Part shown: piece after piece, positions 1 through 12,171 of the stretch
Numbering within the stretch: the first letter of the stretch is position 1
Layout: each line of letters begins with the position of its first letter
Source of the DNA: Ostrinia nubilalis
Taxonomy: Eukaryota; Arthropoda; Insecta; Lepidoptera; Crambidae
DNA length: 64,000 nucleotides
Reading direction: 5' to 3'
Assembly: GCF_963855985.1 (NCBI RefSeq)
Contig: NC_087095.1
Span: forward strand, 11,604,001 to 11,668,000
Notes under the pieces: model-generated
The model's input: only the letters and a program-made list of their open reading frames with translations
Databases searched by the model: none
What the model was told of the DNA's origin: nothing
Position numbers and translations under genes: made by a program

Positions 1-670
1 CTATAACTGATGGATTGTGATGATTTTGAATAATCCAATGTGGTTTTAGATGTGATCAGAAAGTAACAAAACAAAAATTCAAACTCAACAATTTAACGTC
101 AGTCACAATCCTCCCAATGTCCAGTCCAGCTGGTAACAACAAATTGGTATTTACAAACAAAATATCAACATATTTACAGTTAACCAAACAATAATTTACA
201 TCCCTGATCAATAACGAAATGTAACAAATGATCAAGAAAACAATTTGGAGCTTTAAGTGTGTTAATAACAAAAACTTAACAACCACACAACAGAAACATG
301 TAACAACAGGAAACTTTGGAATTGTGAAAACCCGCGATAAACTGGTGAATTTAAAACTAATTGTGAGTTTTATCAACTGGCAAATTCGGATTTATAACAA
401 AAACGTTAACAAGAACTCGAGAAAACGTACCATTACAAACAAAAACATGAATGGTAACTGGTTTAACTAACAACACCGATCATTAAGGCACTATCGAAAA
501 AGATTCTTACACATTGATAATAATCATTGGTAAGTACGCATTGCTCACGAAGGTAAAAATTGTACGGAATAATTTGGCACTCACAGCTAAAACTACAAAC
601 CTAGCCTACCTACATACAATAAACCTAAGCCTATCCTATCTTTGGGAATCTAGAGACTGTTTCACTTCAC
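1..670. other. AT-rich non-coding stretch
   Basis: Short open frames occur on both strands, but they have AT-driven amino-acid content, no splice context and no recognisable motif. I see no gene, repeat or structured element here. Confidence 0.5.
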
Positions 671-825
671 CTTAGTCATGATGTCTTGTCCGAGTCCTCC
701 GGTGATTCCAATATTTACAAGAAGACCCCGAAAAATTTGGCCAGATGAAATTTTGATCCAGGATTTTTGTTTGTTCACGATGACGTTTGATATACCCAGC
801 TGGTAATACATTTTTGTGTTCAAAT
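671..825 (-). CDS. possible internal exon of an unrecognised gene
   Basis: On the minus strand a pyrimidine-containing acceptor (cttgtttcag) at 826-827 opens a 155-nt frame. It reads as two bases plus 51 codons and ends AAG at a GTGAAG donor (669-670). The peptide includes WIKISSGQIFRGLLVN and GITGGLGQDIMTK and is less AT-biased than the random ORFs around it. I do not recognise the family, and no partner exon could be tied to it within the window. It could be a chance open frame; splice sites at both ends and a sensible phase are the only support. Confidence 0.35.
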
Positions 826-1199
826 CTGAAACAAGTAGAGAATTTTTTAATAACATGTTTAGAAATTTCACAGATTGTTAAGGATACCTATTATGTAGTT
901 AGATAATGTAAGTTAAGAAAGAAATAAACATTTTGAAAATAAACCTTCACAATTTAAGTTTTGGAAACAAATAAAAACAAAAATATTTTTGAGTTATGTA
1001 CTTGAAAAAATGTTAAACACAGTTTAAAATACTGAAAAGGCTATAAAATAAGTAATAACAGTAACAAAGTGTGTAACTTACCAAAACAAAAAAAAGAGAA
1101 TCCTCGCCTCGGTTCGCCTTTGAAACTTATTTTCGATGTAAAAACTGTTTCCGTAATGAAACTTTAATTACCACCACTTTGGCTTCGAACTTTTAATTG
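826..1199. other. non-coding, AT-rich
   Basis: Low-complexity A-rich sequence. Nothing supported. Confidence 0.5.
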
Positions 1200-1535
1200 A
1201 CAAACTATTGATAGGCCTGGTAAATTTTGCAGACGCAATTCGCACTCAGAGCCCTCAGGGGGCGCTGCCCCCCGGGGTGTTTACTGTAGCTAGTCAAATT
1301 CGGAAGTGATCGTTTCGGAGTCCCGTTGACCTTATATAGGGCTCCCGGGAACCCTCCCCGCGCGCCCGTGGGAACTCCGGCGCACGTGGGTCACTTGCGT
1401 AAGCGCACACAATGGCCTTCTTTCTTCCACTGCTTTTATTTCCACCCCTCGAACGTCTTACGTATCTGTATTTACCTGTGCAAGGGGAGAAATCTCGCCC
1501 GGTGGGAACTCGCGGAGTAACTGAAATTATTGAAT
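1200..1535. promoter_or_regulatory. GC-rich island with a TATA-like box
   Basis: A roughly 300-bp island of high GC with many CpG and CACGTG-type words sits in AT-rich sequence. It contains a TATATA-like core near 1331-1338 that could be read on either strand. Overlapping ORFs on the two strands look like composition artefacts. A promoter or first-exon region is possible, but no downstream coding exon could be linked to it. Confidence 0.25.
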
Positions 1536-4500
1536 ACAATCATTATAATTTTTAAGAGGGTTGCAAAGTCGCATTTCTCACGGGTCGGCTTTATTGTTAT
1601 GTAAATGGTCATCCTTATTGCGCGTGAAGACACGATGGCCGTTGGAGTTACCGTTACTTGTGCAATATCAGGTCTTCAAAAGACAAACTGGATATTTGCC
1701 AATAACTGTCTCCGGGTCGTACTTCTAAATTATATGGATAAATATAATACGAATTTAGATAAAAACCGACAAAAACGGCGGTAACTAGAATGAAAATTCC
1801 GCCGCTATGATATGCTGTATTGTGCTCTTTTGTCTTTGATTGCCAGGATAAATTGAAACTAAAATAATTTCGCTTCCTGATATCGCTCTTAGATCGCCTT
1901 TGGACCTATGAAAATAAAATAAAAATATTAGGGACCAATAAGATAAACTAAGAAGGAATAATCCGTGTTACCATTTTGATTTAATCTCACTTTAAAATCC
2001 CTATAATAAACTAGGCTTTAAGCTTTTCAAACAGGAATCTTAATAAGAATGTTTAAAAACACAAAGTCATCGAGCTAGCAACATCCTGAAATTCCCACTA
2101 AGTATTTCATACGATCTAAGGAAGGTGCTTAATGTATTATTTATTATTTTGTAATGAAAAGCTTACATGCTCGTAAACAAGATTCTCGTGAATGTTACAC
2201 CTATGAGATTTCCTTTTTGCATATTTTATATGGTTTCACAAATAAAATGCTTCATTTCGTTCCGAAAAAAACAAAAATAGCTTCCCATATACGCGTTCTA
2301 TAACTCATTTTAAATACGTTTTTATTTAACCCGCCCGTGCTTGGCTTGGTGAAATTGTGTTCTAAAAATCAAATGGGGTCTTAACAAGGAGGTGAAACTT
2401 AACCCTGCATGCACTGCGGTGCTCGTGAGTCATTAATTTGCGGTTCACAAAGCCTAACGGGCCCTGCGATGGCGATTGACTTGCCCAAGTGTTTTGCAGC
2501 GAACAAAAGATCTTTTCAGCGCTATACCGGGACGTGCGCAGTTTAAAATAATCAAGCTCTTAATTTGTTAAGAGTGTAGGTATTAATTTCTTTAAAAAAA
2601 TATGTTGACTTGGTACCTTTGCACATAACGACTTGAAAGACGTCGTTCAGAAAAAGTAGTTCACTGAAAGAGAATCAATAACATTAATCATTAAACCATA
2701 AAATTGGCATTGCATGTGTGTACCTATGCAATTAATTATCAGGTGAATCTATTTATTAGTCATATGAGTAGAATGCGGAAAGGACATCTGTCAGTCCTAA
2801 AGAAAGCATTCTGTTATTATCTTTAGAATACCGTTCGCATGACACGTCGATAATATGGGTAGAATTGATCCTTGCAAAGGCGTCCAGGTGCAGATATCAT
2901 TGCAGGGTTATCCCACTTTCTCACGCTTGCACAAGTACATCAAATTTCGATGCAGCCGTCGTGACGTCATTATAATCCCTTATTGCACTACGGTTAGTCG
3001 TCAATTCAATCGTAGTAGGTAATGTAATAACGAAACAAAACCTCTTTAATACTGTAGTACTAGTACAAATACCTGTAATATAGTATTATAGGTAGTAAAT
3101 TAGCTTTTAAACAATAACTCCACACAATTTTCTTCCACTTTCTTTAGTGTTTCTCGCCATTTAATGCTTTTTCATACACCGTGTAATTTACTTCGGCAAG
3201 CTTTTAGATTAGAGCTGATGCTCTAACACGACTGACGACCGATGGTCGTAATGCAGTTCATACCATAATATCCATCCCAAAAATATGCCTAGACAGTCCA
3301 TTCCCATAATGGCACAGTAACCGATTGCCACAGGGCACTCGCCTGTACCGTTTGCTATTTGGTACATTTCCACGGGGGATTATTTTCAGAGTATTTCTCC
3401 AGTGCAGTAACTCCAGAGCTGCAGATATAGATAATATACTAAATATGTTACGAGTCCTTGCCGTTTAAGGACAGCTAGGGATATATTTAAAAGCTGATAT
3501 ATGTCTGGGTATAGTTGTTTATTTCGACCTGGATGTGGAAGTTTATAGGCTGTATTACCTATTCATCGTGAAATGGGATTCTGTGAATGTATTACCTAAG
3601 CTTGTTGCTTGGTTTTACATCAGTTATTTTGCTAAGGATGTATTAGAAAATTGCAAAACGTAAAGGACCAGGATACTTGAGTTATTAAGATTGAACATTT
3701 TCAAATTGTAAGTCGGTACGACTAGCAAATACCTACACCATGGATCTGGATTTAAAATGAATTTTAATGGGTTACGTTAGGCCATATTCTAGTAGCCAAA
3801 ATATATTTTCACTTAGTAGGGGATAATAAAAGAAATTACTGTGATTACCATTTGTGTAATTTAGATAATGGAGCGTATTTTTCAACTAACTTACTTATTC
3901 TCTATCTCAAGTAAAAGACGTGAATTAGGATGGACAGACACGTAAATTGAATTACCCGTGCTTTCTCTCAATATCTAATAGTAACTATTTGCACAATACA
4001 ATACTAATAATTCAAATTCAAAGTCTGAGCCAAAGCAAACAAAGGCTCGCTCCGGGCCAACCTGGAGGTAAACATATTATTTCCTACACACTAACTGGGA
4101 GGTATTAGACCACAATAACGGAAATCTACAGTTGTGTAGCATAGGTCAGCTAGCCAGACTCCAGGGGGGTTACTCTGACTAACGTTATCAGAAGTTTCGA
4201 ATGTTGCATCCTTATCAGGCTAACCGAGTTTCCAGCATGAGGAATGGTGACAGATAGACCCGAAACTACGTAATCAGCGTTTCGGAATAGGGGGCTCCAG
4301 GGCTGCAGGGTCGAAATATGCGGCAAAACAATGGATTGAGGATGACAGCTCCTTTCATAAACACTGGCTCAGAATATCTAATGCAAGTTTAGCTCACTTG
4401 TATCGTAATGCTACGAGATACCTAGTCATTAGGAAAATTGTTTCGTAGTATAAAACATTGCTACTACTACAGTAACTTATTAGTAACCTGTGCTACTACT

Positions 4501-5658
4501 ATCACATAATACATTGCTACGACTGCTACATTTTTTGATACCTCGGATATTATAAACATACTCGTACACGTGATAAAATATTACTGTTTCTTATTACTGG
4601 GAAGTAATGTTTTTTTATATCTCAGAATCTGAGTTACAAGTTTCAGAGAAACATACCAAAATCCTCGCTTTACCAAATGGAAGGTATCTGTTTACAGAAT
4701 CTTCTTTTAAGTCCTAATATTTCATTCCCAACTGAAAGTAGGCACTTACTCATACTATTTTGCTTTTGTAAACTTATGAGCTGTTGTTAAATTTCGTACA
4801 TTTTTCTTGGCGGAGTTGGGGACTCTTGTTTGTTGCTAGGTATCAAGAATTCAAAACTTTGGAAACCTCAAAGTATGATACATGATACTTACATTTTTTC
4901 TACCATTTCCTGTAACCTCTGCCCTCGCAGAAATAGCCAGCTAGTAGGTGTATCTATACCTAAATATTTTCTTCTAAAATATTATATCTGCGTTTTATAT
5001 AATTTGTGTTCTATTGCCAACAAATTCGACATTCAGAAGGCAATTACAGTTTCAGGATATATACCGAAATAGAAAATACTTAATTGAGTACTGTTTGTAC
5101 GAATCATGAATATTACACGAACACATTAAAGCTAATATGATGAACGAGCGCTTAGGTATTGATTTATTTATTAATATTTACTAGTTGTGCTCACTACCAT
5201 GTTAGTCGTCTCAACAATAGCCTCATGTTTGTACGTAAATAGCTGCCCCGGCGAATTTCGTACCGCCTATGTTCATCAGAAATAATTAAGGATTCTAAAT
5301 GGTGAAAGATTTTTTCAATTTGGTCCAGTAGTTTCGGAGCCTATTCAATGCAAACAATCAAATCTTTCCTCTTTATAATATTAGTTTCGATGGCCTCTAG
5401 TGGAAGGGTCAAGCAACTGGTGAACCAAAAATAGACTATTACTTATTTCTTTCTTAGGATATTACTGTAATAATAATTTTGTAACCCTGATCCTTGTTGC
5501 CTAAAGGGTTATCATAACCATAGTTATTTATAAATATTATTATATTAATCTTCGGATTAACTATCGGAACAAATTGGTATATTACGAGTAAGGACCATAG
5601 TAATTAATTACTTCTAATAACACCCTGAATCTGCTCTTTTCAACACGCAACAGAATCA
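1536..5658. other. long non-coding stretch
   Basis: About 4 kb without a supportable exon, RNA gene or structured repeat. It is mostly unique-looking AT-rich sequence. The 80-codon frame at 4830-5072 has no coding character. Confidence 0.45.
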
Positions 5659-5751
5659 TCGTCATCACCTCAGCCATAGGACGTCCACTGCTGAACATAG
5701 GCCTCTCCCAAAGCTTTCCATGTTGCCCGGTTGGTAGCAAGCAACCTGCAA
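5659..5751 (-). mobile_element. RTE-type LINE 3' relic
   Basis: On the plus strand it reads as the reverse complement of the last coding bases of an RTE endonuclease-reverse transcriptase. The shared core is gacgtccactgctg followed by acataggcct, the same as in the longer copy at 9918-10287. It is strongly 5'-truncated, as is usual for RTE copies, and has no coding value. Confidence 0.6.
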
Positions 5752-6039
5752 CAGAATTAACTTTTAGAAAAAAAGTTTAAAATCATAGGAGCGTTTGAGT
5801 AACTCAATATTTCAATCGTGTTAGATGCAATACTGAAAATGAAAACTTAAACTTACTTTGCGTCATTTTAAAAAGTTTTATAGTACAAAATATTGCATCA
5901 ATATACTTACAGCTTACAGTTGGGTACATTTTAAAGTTTGCACCGAGTAGTTCTACGTCTCAAGTCACGTTTCCGACATTCTTAACACGTGAGACAAGTT
6001 GTGTCTCGTCAACATGGGTGTGTAATGTATGATATAACT

Positions 6040-6363
6040 ACATATCATATAATACTTAGAGGATATAACATCAAATTATATAAAATCATTTAATATAATA
6101 ATTATTTACTATAATAAACGAATAATATAATTTTAAAACGAATAATTTTAAGACAAATAACTAACAACTGATATAAAATGGTTTGATATAATGAACATTT
6201 TCTATAAAACTTACAATGTATACTATTTAAAACAAATAACATTCAAATCATATAAAAATAAAATGTCTAACAATCAAATGAGATAAAATTCTTTTCCTAT
6301 AAAACTTAAATCATATAATAATAATAATTTTATATGAAGTTCAATTCTTATAATAAACATTGC
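6040..6363. repeat. degenerate AT-rich array, left flank of composite repeat
   Basis: A degenerate run of catataa/tataaaa/aataatataatt-like words with almost no G or C. A similar sequence reappears at 6950-7230 on the other side of the GC-rich core, so the whole 6.04-7.23 kb segment may be one composite element. Confidence 0.5.
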
Positions 6364-6580
6364 ATGCAGCAAGCAAGCTAGCAAACGAGCAAGCAAGCAA
6401 GCGAGCAAGCAAGCAAGCTAGCAAGCAAGCTAGCATGCAGGCAAGAAGCAGGCAAGCAAGCTAGCAAGCAAGCTAGCAAGCAAGCAAGCAAGCAGGCTAG
6501 CAAGCAAGCAAGCAGGCAAGCATGCAAGCAAGCAGGCAAGCAGGCATGCAGCATGCAAGCAGGCAAGCAAGCAGGCATGC
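6364..6580. repeat. (GCAA)n microsatellite with CTAG and CATGC variants
   Basis: About 217 bp of gcaa tetramers regularly interrupted by gctagcaa, gcatgcaa and gcaggcaa units. All units share the 4-bp register. The long Ala-Cys-Leu reading frame on the minus strand is a product of the repeat, not a gene. Confidence 0.9.
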
Positions 6581-6595
6581 AAATTTGACTAAAAA

Positions 6596-6800
6596 CTTGA
6601 GACTTCTGTCACGGCTCCGGCACTGCGGGGCTCTGGCGGTCCCTCGCGTGCTAATCGTCGCAGATGGCTTTCGCTCGACACCGCGTCTTCGGCTTGCTGG
6701 CCGGCTTTGCCGGCCAGCCTCAGCCGCGGCGCCTCGCTTCCAGCCACCTGCTCATCAGCCCGCGGGCCGCCTCGCCCCTCCGTGCCTACGCGCTTCTAAA
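6596..6800. repeat. GC-rich island with a perfect hairpin
   Basis: About 200 bp of strongly GC-rich DNA, in sharp contrast to both AT-rich flanks. It contains a perfect 10-bp-arm, 3-nt-loop inverted repeat at 6696-6718 (GCTGGCCGGC, ttt, GCCGGCCAGC). Open frames run through it in two phases, but they are explained by the lack of AT-rich stop codons. It is probably part of the composite element. Confidence 0.5.
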
Positions 6801-6949
6801 TTACACTCTAGGGGTAGGGCAGACAAGACTACGTGGAGTCGGTTTTACGGCGATTCGTTTTTGTCACTAAAGTCATTTATAAGTCAAGCTAAAGAAGAAC
6901 ATACTAAAAGTTATATATCAATTAAAGAGTATACCAAATAGTCGTTATA

Positions 6950-7230
6950 ACAAATAATATTTATTTTATGTAATGATTATATGAAATATTATTTATGTTA
7001 AACAAAATTACATGAAATGAGTCTTAGATTAAGTAAGGTTTATATCAAATGTTTTTATGCGTTTTGATTGGTATCTGAAATGACATTATTAGAAATGATT
7101 CATTATATGAAGTAAACATTATATGTTAAAAAATTATATCAAGTGTTATTATAACATACGTTTATTATACAATATGAACGTTATTGAAATGAATTTATAT
7201 CATATAAACTTATATAAACTGTCACGCACC
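6950..7230. repeat. degenerate AT-rich array, right flank of composite repeat
   Basis: Same kind of degenerate tatatgaa/aatattatt words as 6040-6363. No coding content. Confidence 0.45.
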
Positions 7231-9917
7231 CCGTCAACATGAATCTATAAACAGAGCCTTTCCTTCCACTTCCTAACTTGCTTAGACCTCAGGCTAAACT
7301 TTATAGGGGAGCCTTTATCCTGTTTATAAGTTTCAGTAAGCTTATAATGTATCGGAAAACATAAGAACTGCATTGAACTTAAGTTTTCTGTTACAACCCT
7401 GAGGTCAGAATGAGATACCTACACTTACCTAATCAATCAAAGTTTTAGTTGTAAGTATCTTGCAATGTTGTATATTAATAAAGCTTTTGATTTTGCATTA
7501 ACTGCGTTAACACTATTTGTGTCTCACCTCAGAATTGAACCTAGAACCTCAGAATCACAGAGAATTCAACTGTAGGCAGTTGGAAAACGGGAAAATTCCA
7601 ATCCAATTAGGAAGGTTTCAGGTAAGCTTTCATCTTTCATTATACAGATCGCTGCAATATATGATAAAACATTATAAGCAACAGCTTCCCAGAAAAGATA
7701 CACGCTTATAATATCACGGATGTTATCATTCGATTCCGATAAAAATCGTTAACCATCACCATCATTTTTATTCCGTCTCGTCGAGGAAATTCGCCGACGT
7801 TTCCCATTTCCTTAACGCGAACACGTGTTAATCGGACTCCCCAGGCATGCTTATCAAATGACCCGATTGGCCACCGATCCATTGTGTCCTCATAATAAAA
7901 CATCGGGGGGCGAGATCCGCACGTGCACCGGCAATGGACCACTTTCCTATGAGTTCTGCTAAGATTTCTCAGCGCCAGAGCTCCTCAATTATTCACGCAC
8001 TCCCTTTCTGGCCCGTTCTTTTCATATGGGACAAAAGCGGATTCAGGTCGTGGTAACAACGGAAAGATTGCAAAGGACGTGTACTCGCTCACAGTATAGG
8101 TGAACTTTAAGCTTTAATATTAAGCCGAAACGAGGCCGGGCCAAGTTTATTACGCGTCATATGCAGACGGTTATGTGTTATTATGTAATGTGAACGACAC
8201 GGCTTTATGTAACGTTCGCCGTTTTTGTAAAACACCTCCGCAAGTGTTCCGTAAATAAAAGGACTAGACAGGGAACACTCGTGTTTTATTCCGTTACAAA
8301 CGTGCCATCGGAGTTTCACGCCAGATATGTCTGACTGAAGTGAAAATGTTCGCCTTGCTAGTGCTTGCTACTAATAAATTACAAAAACCTAAGAGCCTTT
8401 TTATGTGTTCAGGGTAAAAATACGCTTACAAACGTACGACCGTACAAATGTCGTAGGCAAAGGTAAACGGGGTCTCCTTTCGCAATAATATCTTTTTCTT
8501 ATCCATTTGCTTACAGAATTCGTCACAAAGAAAATTCCCGTTATTGAGCTGAAGCCGTCAACTGTGGGTGCTTAGTTTCTGTTTTTTTTGCATCTTATTT
8601 TCTAATAGGTAAATATTCTCACATACTTTTTCGTATTATAATTAGGTAATAGATACTTACTATTGTTTTTTTTATATCTCATACCTATGTATGTATTGGA
8701 AGGTAAAAGCTAGCATGGCGGTCCACCTTTTTTGCTTTACACCGCGAAAAGTATAGGTAAAAACGTATACAAGATTGTGAATCTTGTAAGTAATGTCATC
8801 AAACCCCCGATAACCGGCTTGTTTTCGTTCGGAAGGGTTCCGTGCGAAACTGTTTATGTAAATCAGAACCAAAGAGCCGTCTCCTTGTTTGATATAGCAC
8901 CGGGGCAGTAACGGGGTCCTTTTCAAATTCGCCCCAATGCAGGGACACGATTGAAGGTAGGTTTTTTATAGCGCGGATACAGTAATCTAGTTCAGGTGTG
9001 CTCTAGAAAAATCCGAGAGGATTTGAGGTCGTGTACGTTTCCCAGTTTTATTGCATATTGAGACGTACTATTCTTCTGATATATTTCGAGTAGACGCCGA
9101 GTTATATGGGACTTCTTCTGCTTCGGTATTTCTGACAAAAATCTGAGATACCATTTTTCCTTGGCCGGAATATAGTTCTTTTTAAATTGAATTTGAGGCA
9201 TGGGTGTAAATAAAAATAGCTGACGGCTGGATCAAATCGGTTTTAAAGTCATAAAATTGATTGGATAAATAACAGAGTTAACTAAAAAATAATAATACTG
9301 AAATCTTAGAACGTTTTGCATAATATAAATAGTGCACACACGAAGTAGATTAGTGACTTGGTTTATTGATGTAAGATTTCTTTCAATACAGATCCAACAC
9401 TGGAAATTCTAAATTTAATATAGTATATTAAATTAATTTCTGAAACTTAATAAGTAAACCTTTTTTCCCAGCGAGAAATTGAAGTCTCTTTCAAATCCGA
9501 TTGTAATTATTTAATTTCTAAGATTAGTTTACAAAGCTTACTTAGATGAAAAAATAAAGTAAAGATTTGAAGGTAAATTCTGAAAACGGTCAGGACGGCT
9601 GAAAGTCTAGTGTTTACCTATTTCAAGAAAAACTAATTTTTTAAAGTGTCTGAAACTCTAAAAATGCATCATTTTATATGACTATGATGAATTTCTTTTG
9701 TACTAGTATAGACTGTAAATTGAAAAAATAAGTAGCATTTAAAAATTTAATAAAACTGTAGTTTCGTGTAGTTTTCTTTTAGTTTCGAGTTCTAAAATGC
9801 CAACTAAAATTAGACAATTCCAGCGCAGAATGTGTGCTTTTAGGTGATATTCTAGATAACATCCCAGCACTAGGCGCAATATGGTACAACTGTACATAAC
9901 TGTGCCGAGTAAAAGCT
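7231..9917. other. non-coding stretch with balanced-composition islands
   Basis: No exon is supported. Segments around 7790-8330 and 8690-8960 have higher GC and sequence complexity than their surroundings, and they carry frames that look accidental. They could be conserved non-coding elements; that is inference from composition only. Confidence 0.35.
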
Positions 9918-10287
9918 AAGTTTCTTTACTGTTCGTTCGTTTCAGCCAAATGACGTCCACTGCTGGACAAAGGCCTCCCCCAAGATTTTCCACAATGAAC
10001 GGTCCTGCACTGCCCGCATCCAGGCTCTTTCCGCGACCTTTACCAGATCGTCGGTACACCTAGTAGGAGGCCTGCCCACGCTACGTCTTCCAGCCCGTGG
10101 TCGCCACTCGAGAACTTTCCTGCCCCAACGGCCATCGTCTCTACGAGCTATGTGCCCCGCCCACTGCCACTTGATTTTAGCAATTCTGCGAGCTATGTCA
10201 GTTACTTTGGTTCTCCTGCGGATCTTCTCATTTCTGATTCGATCACGCAGGGAAACTCCGAGCATATAGCCCGCTCCATCGCCCTTT
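9918..10287 (-). pseudogene. 5'-truncated RTE-type LINE, C-terminus of endonuclease-reverse transcriptase
   Basis: The minus-strand frame gives the typical C-terminal tail of lepidopteran RTE-like polyproteins: KIRRRTKVTDIARRIAKIKW, then QWAGHIARRDDGRW, then GRRSVGRPPTRCTDDLV, ending QQWTSFG and stop at 9942. The endonuclease and polymerase domains are absent, so this is a dead 3' copy. It lies less than 100 bp from the left end of the DIRS element. Confidence 0.85.
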
Positions 10288-10360
10288 ACTGTTACGTATA
10301 TAATAATAATAGGTATTATGGTGTACACCTGTGAATTTGAAGTTGAAAAAGCTTTATCTT

Positions 10361-10535
10361 TAATTATACATCGAGCTTCATTCCTCGAAATTAGAAGAAT
10401 AATTGTAGTTTCGTGCAACTACTCGCTAATCATACACAATAGTTTAAAGTAATAAAAAAATAACACAGGTAAAATAAAATCCTAAACTGGTATCCCCAAG
10501 CAATCGTCATAACGGTCGCTCGTTCAAACTTCATT
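10361..10535 (+). repeat. DIRS left inverted terminal repeat
   Basis: Bases 10387-10535 are the inverted complement of 15428-15576, with equal length and essentially no difference. Bases 10361-10386 are left-specific and are matched only by the first half of the internal complementary region. Confidence 0.93.
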
Positions 10536-10596
10536 CGTGTTTTAGTGCTTCGCTAGTCTACACGTAAATTCAAATTCTACCCGTCTTGCAAAGAAA

Positions 10597-12171
10597 ATGC
10601 CGAAAAGGAGTAGTGACGAAGACTGTGATGAATACATTAGGCGCAAGATGAGAAAAATCGAAAAGAAATTGCGCAAACGCAAAAAGCGTTCTCGTCGTAT
10701 ATCTTCGGATAGCAGCGACTCGAGGATGGAATGTGCCTCGCCCGTGCTATCAATAAGCGAAGGTAGGTCTAACCTTTTGTAATTATTGTTTCATCGGTTA
10801 CTTCAGCAGGTGATACGAATGGCAATTTTAATTTTAAGCCAGTAACGTAATATAGTGAATTAGTAATTTTATTGAAAATTTGCAAATACCTTACTTAATT
10901 TTTTTTTTTTTCTCTCTTTTCGTTTTTCGCTATCAATAAATGCTTAAAACATTCAAATGTACAAATACTAGTGTGTATTAAGGTCACTTTGTGACTTTAT
11001 TTACGCCATGTAAATAATTTTGTACGAATGTATTTTATGATTGCAAGTAACCGATGTGTATTTTTACGAAATAAACAAATACTTAGCGATATCGCTTTGT
11101 AAATAATTTTGTTCTCGTAATTAAGTTATCCTATTAGAGCTATATGCTTTGGATATTATTTTCTAAACGTGCAAAATAATAAAATATGACATATTTTATG
11201 CACTTTTAGATGGCCCAGGACCGCAGTTATCGGAGGCCGTGGTTTCGACCGAACATCTCGGTTTACCCACACTTGGCGTGGACTTAGAACCCGCCCCAGC
11301 GCTTTCCCCGCCGGCTGATCCAAGTACCGAGGAATGTACGCTAGATAATGATATTCTCGAGATGTTAGGCGCATCTCCGTTAGAATCAAAAAAGACTGGA
11401 GATAACATCCAGAAGGACATTGCGTTACGATGGGAGCATATTGCTACTTCAGGCCTCTCAAAAGACGCCCGGAAGGAACTTTTAGATAAACATTTAGTTC
11501 CTGGAAATTCTTCAAAGATTGGCACCCCGATTTTGAATCCTGAAATCAAAGCCGCGTTATCAGACACCATGATTGGCAAAGACAAGGTTTCCCAAAGCAA
11601 GCAATCGCAGGTAGCGTCCGTCATTGCTTGCATCGGAGAGGCTCTCACCAAGATTTTTCAGTCTGATCATAAGGATACCTCAGTGATAAGACCTCTTCTT
11701 GAAGGCGCTCAACTTCTCTGCGATTTACAACACTACGAGTCGATGAAAAGGAGAAGCTTTATATGTGCATCTATTAAAAAAGAGATCAAAAGCCAGATTT
11801 ATGAGACAGGAATCGACAAATACTTGTTCGGTGAAAACTTGGCTGATACTCTTAAGGCAGCTAAAGCCATTAATAAATCCGGAACTGAAATTAAGGCAAC
11901 AAAGCCTAAAGCTGGATCATCACGCAGTCAGTCTCGTTCTTTAAACCCGAGACCTCAGCTGGCGAGTGGCAGGCAACCAGCCAAGAGGAGACAGGAGCCT
12001 GCTGCATACGCGCAGACCCCTGCCCCATTACCATTCCCGGCTACATCGCAGTGGCGCCAGTATCCAGCGCAGCCGCCACCGCTGCCGCCGCCTCCTCCAC
12101 CGCCCCCACCGCCTCCGCCACCACCGCAGTCGCAGCAGCGGCCCAAACAACGCCCGTATCAACGTCGTTAG
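10597..12171 (+). CDS. gag: DIRS gag-like protein, spliced
   Basis: Putative nucleocapsid protein of the DIRS element. Exon 1 (10597-10762) starts with ATG and encodes a very basic Lys/Arg-rich stretch (RKMRKIEKKLRKRKKRSRR). It ends at a GTAGGT donor. Exon 2 (11210-12171) follows a cacttttag acceptor and restores frame exactly (GAA G|AT GGC). This gives 375 residues with an intron of 447 bp. The second exon contains a helical region (around residues 60-260), then a Ser/Arg/Gln-rich and polyproline tail. No zinc knuckle is visible, in keeping with DIRS gag proteins. An alternative is two separate ORFs with internal initiation; the phase match favours splicing. The last 121 bp overlap the RT ORF. 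Confidence 0.75.

Noticed and set aside
1294..1539. 81-codon minus frame and 64-codon plus frame
   Set aside because: Both strands are open because the island is GC-rich; no family feature.
6378..6941. Ala-Cys-Leu repeat protein and the 139-codon plus frame
   Set aside because: Direct products of the (GCAA)n repeat and the GC-rich island; no start or splice context and no conserved motif.
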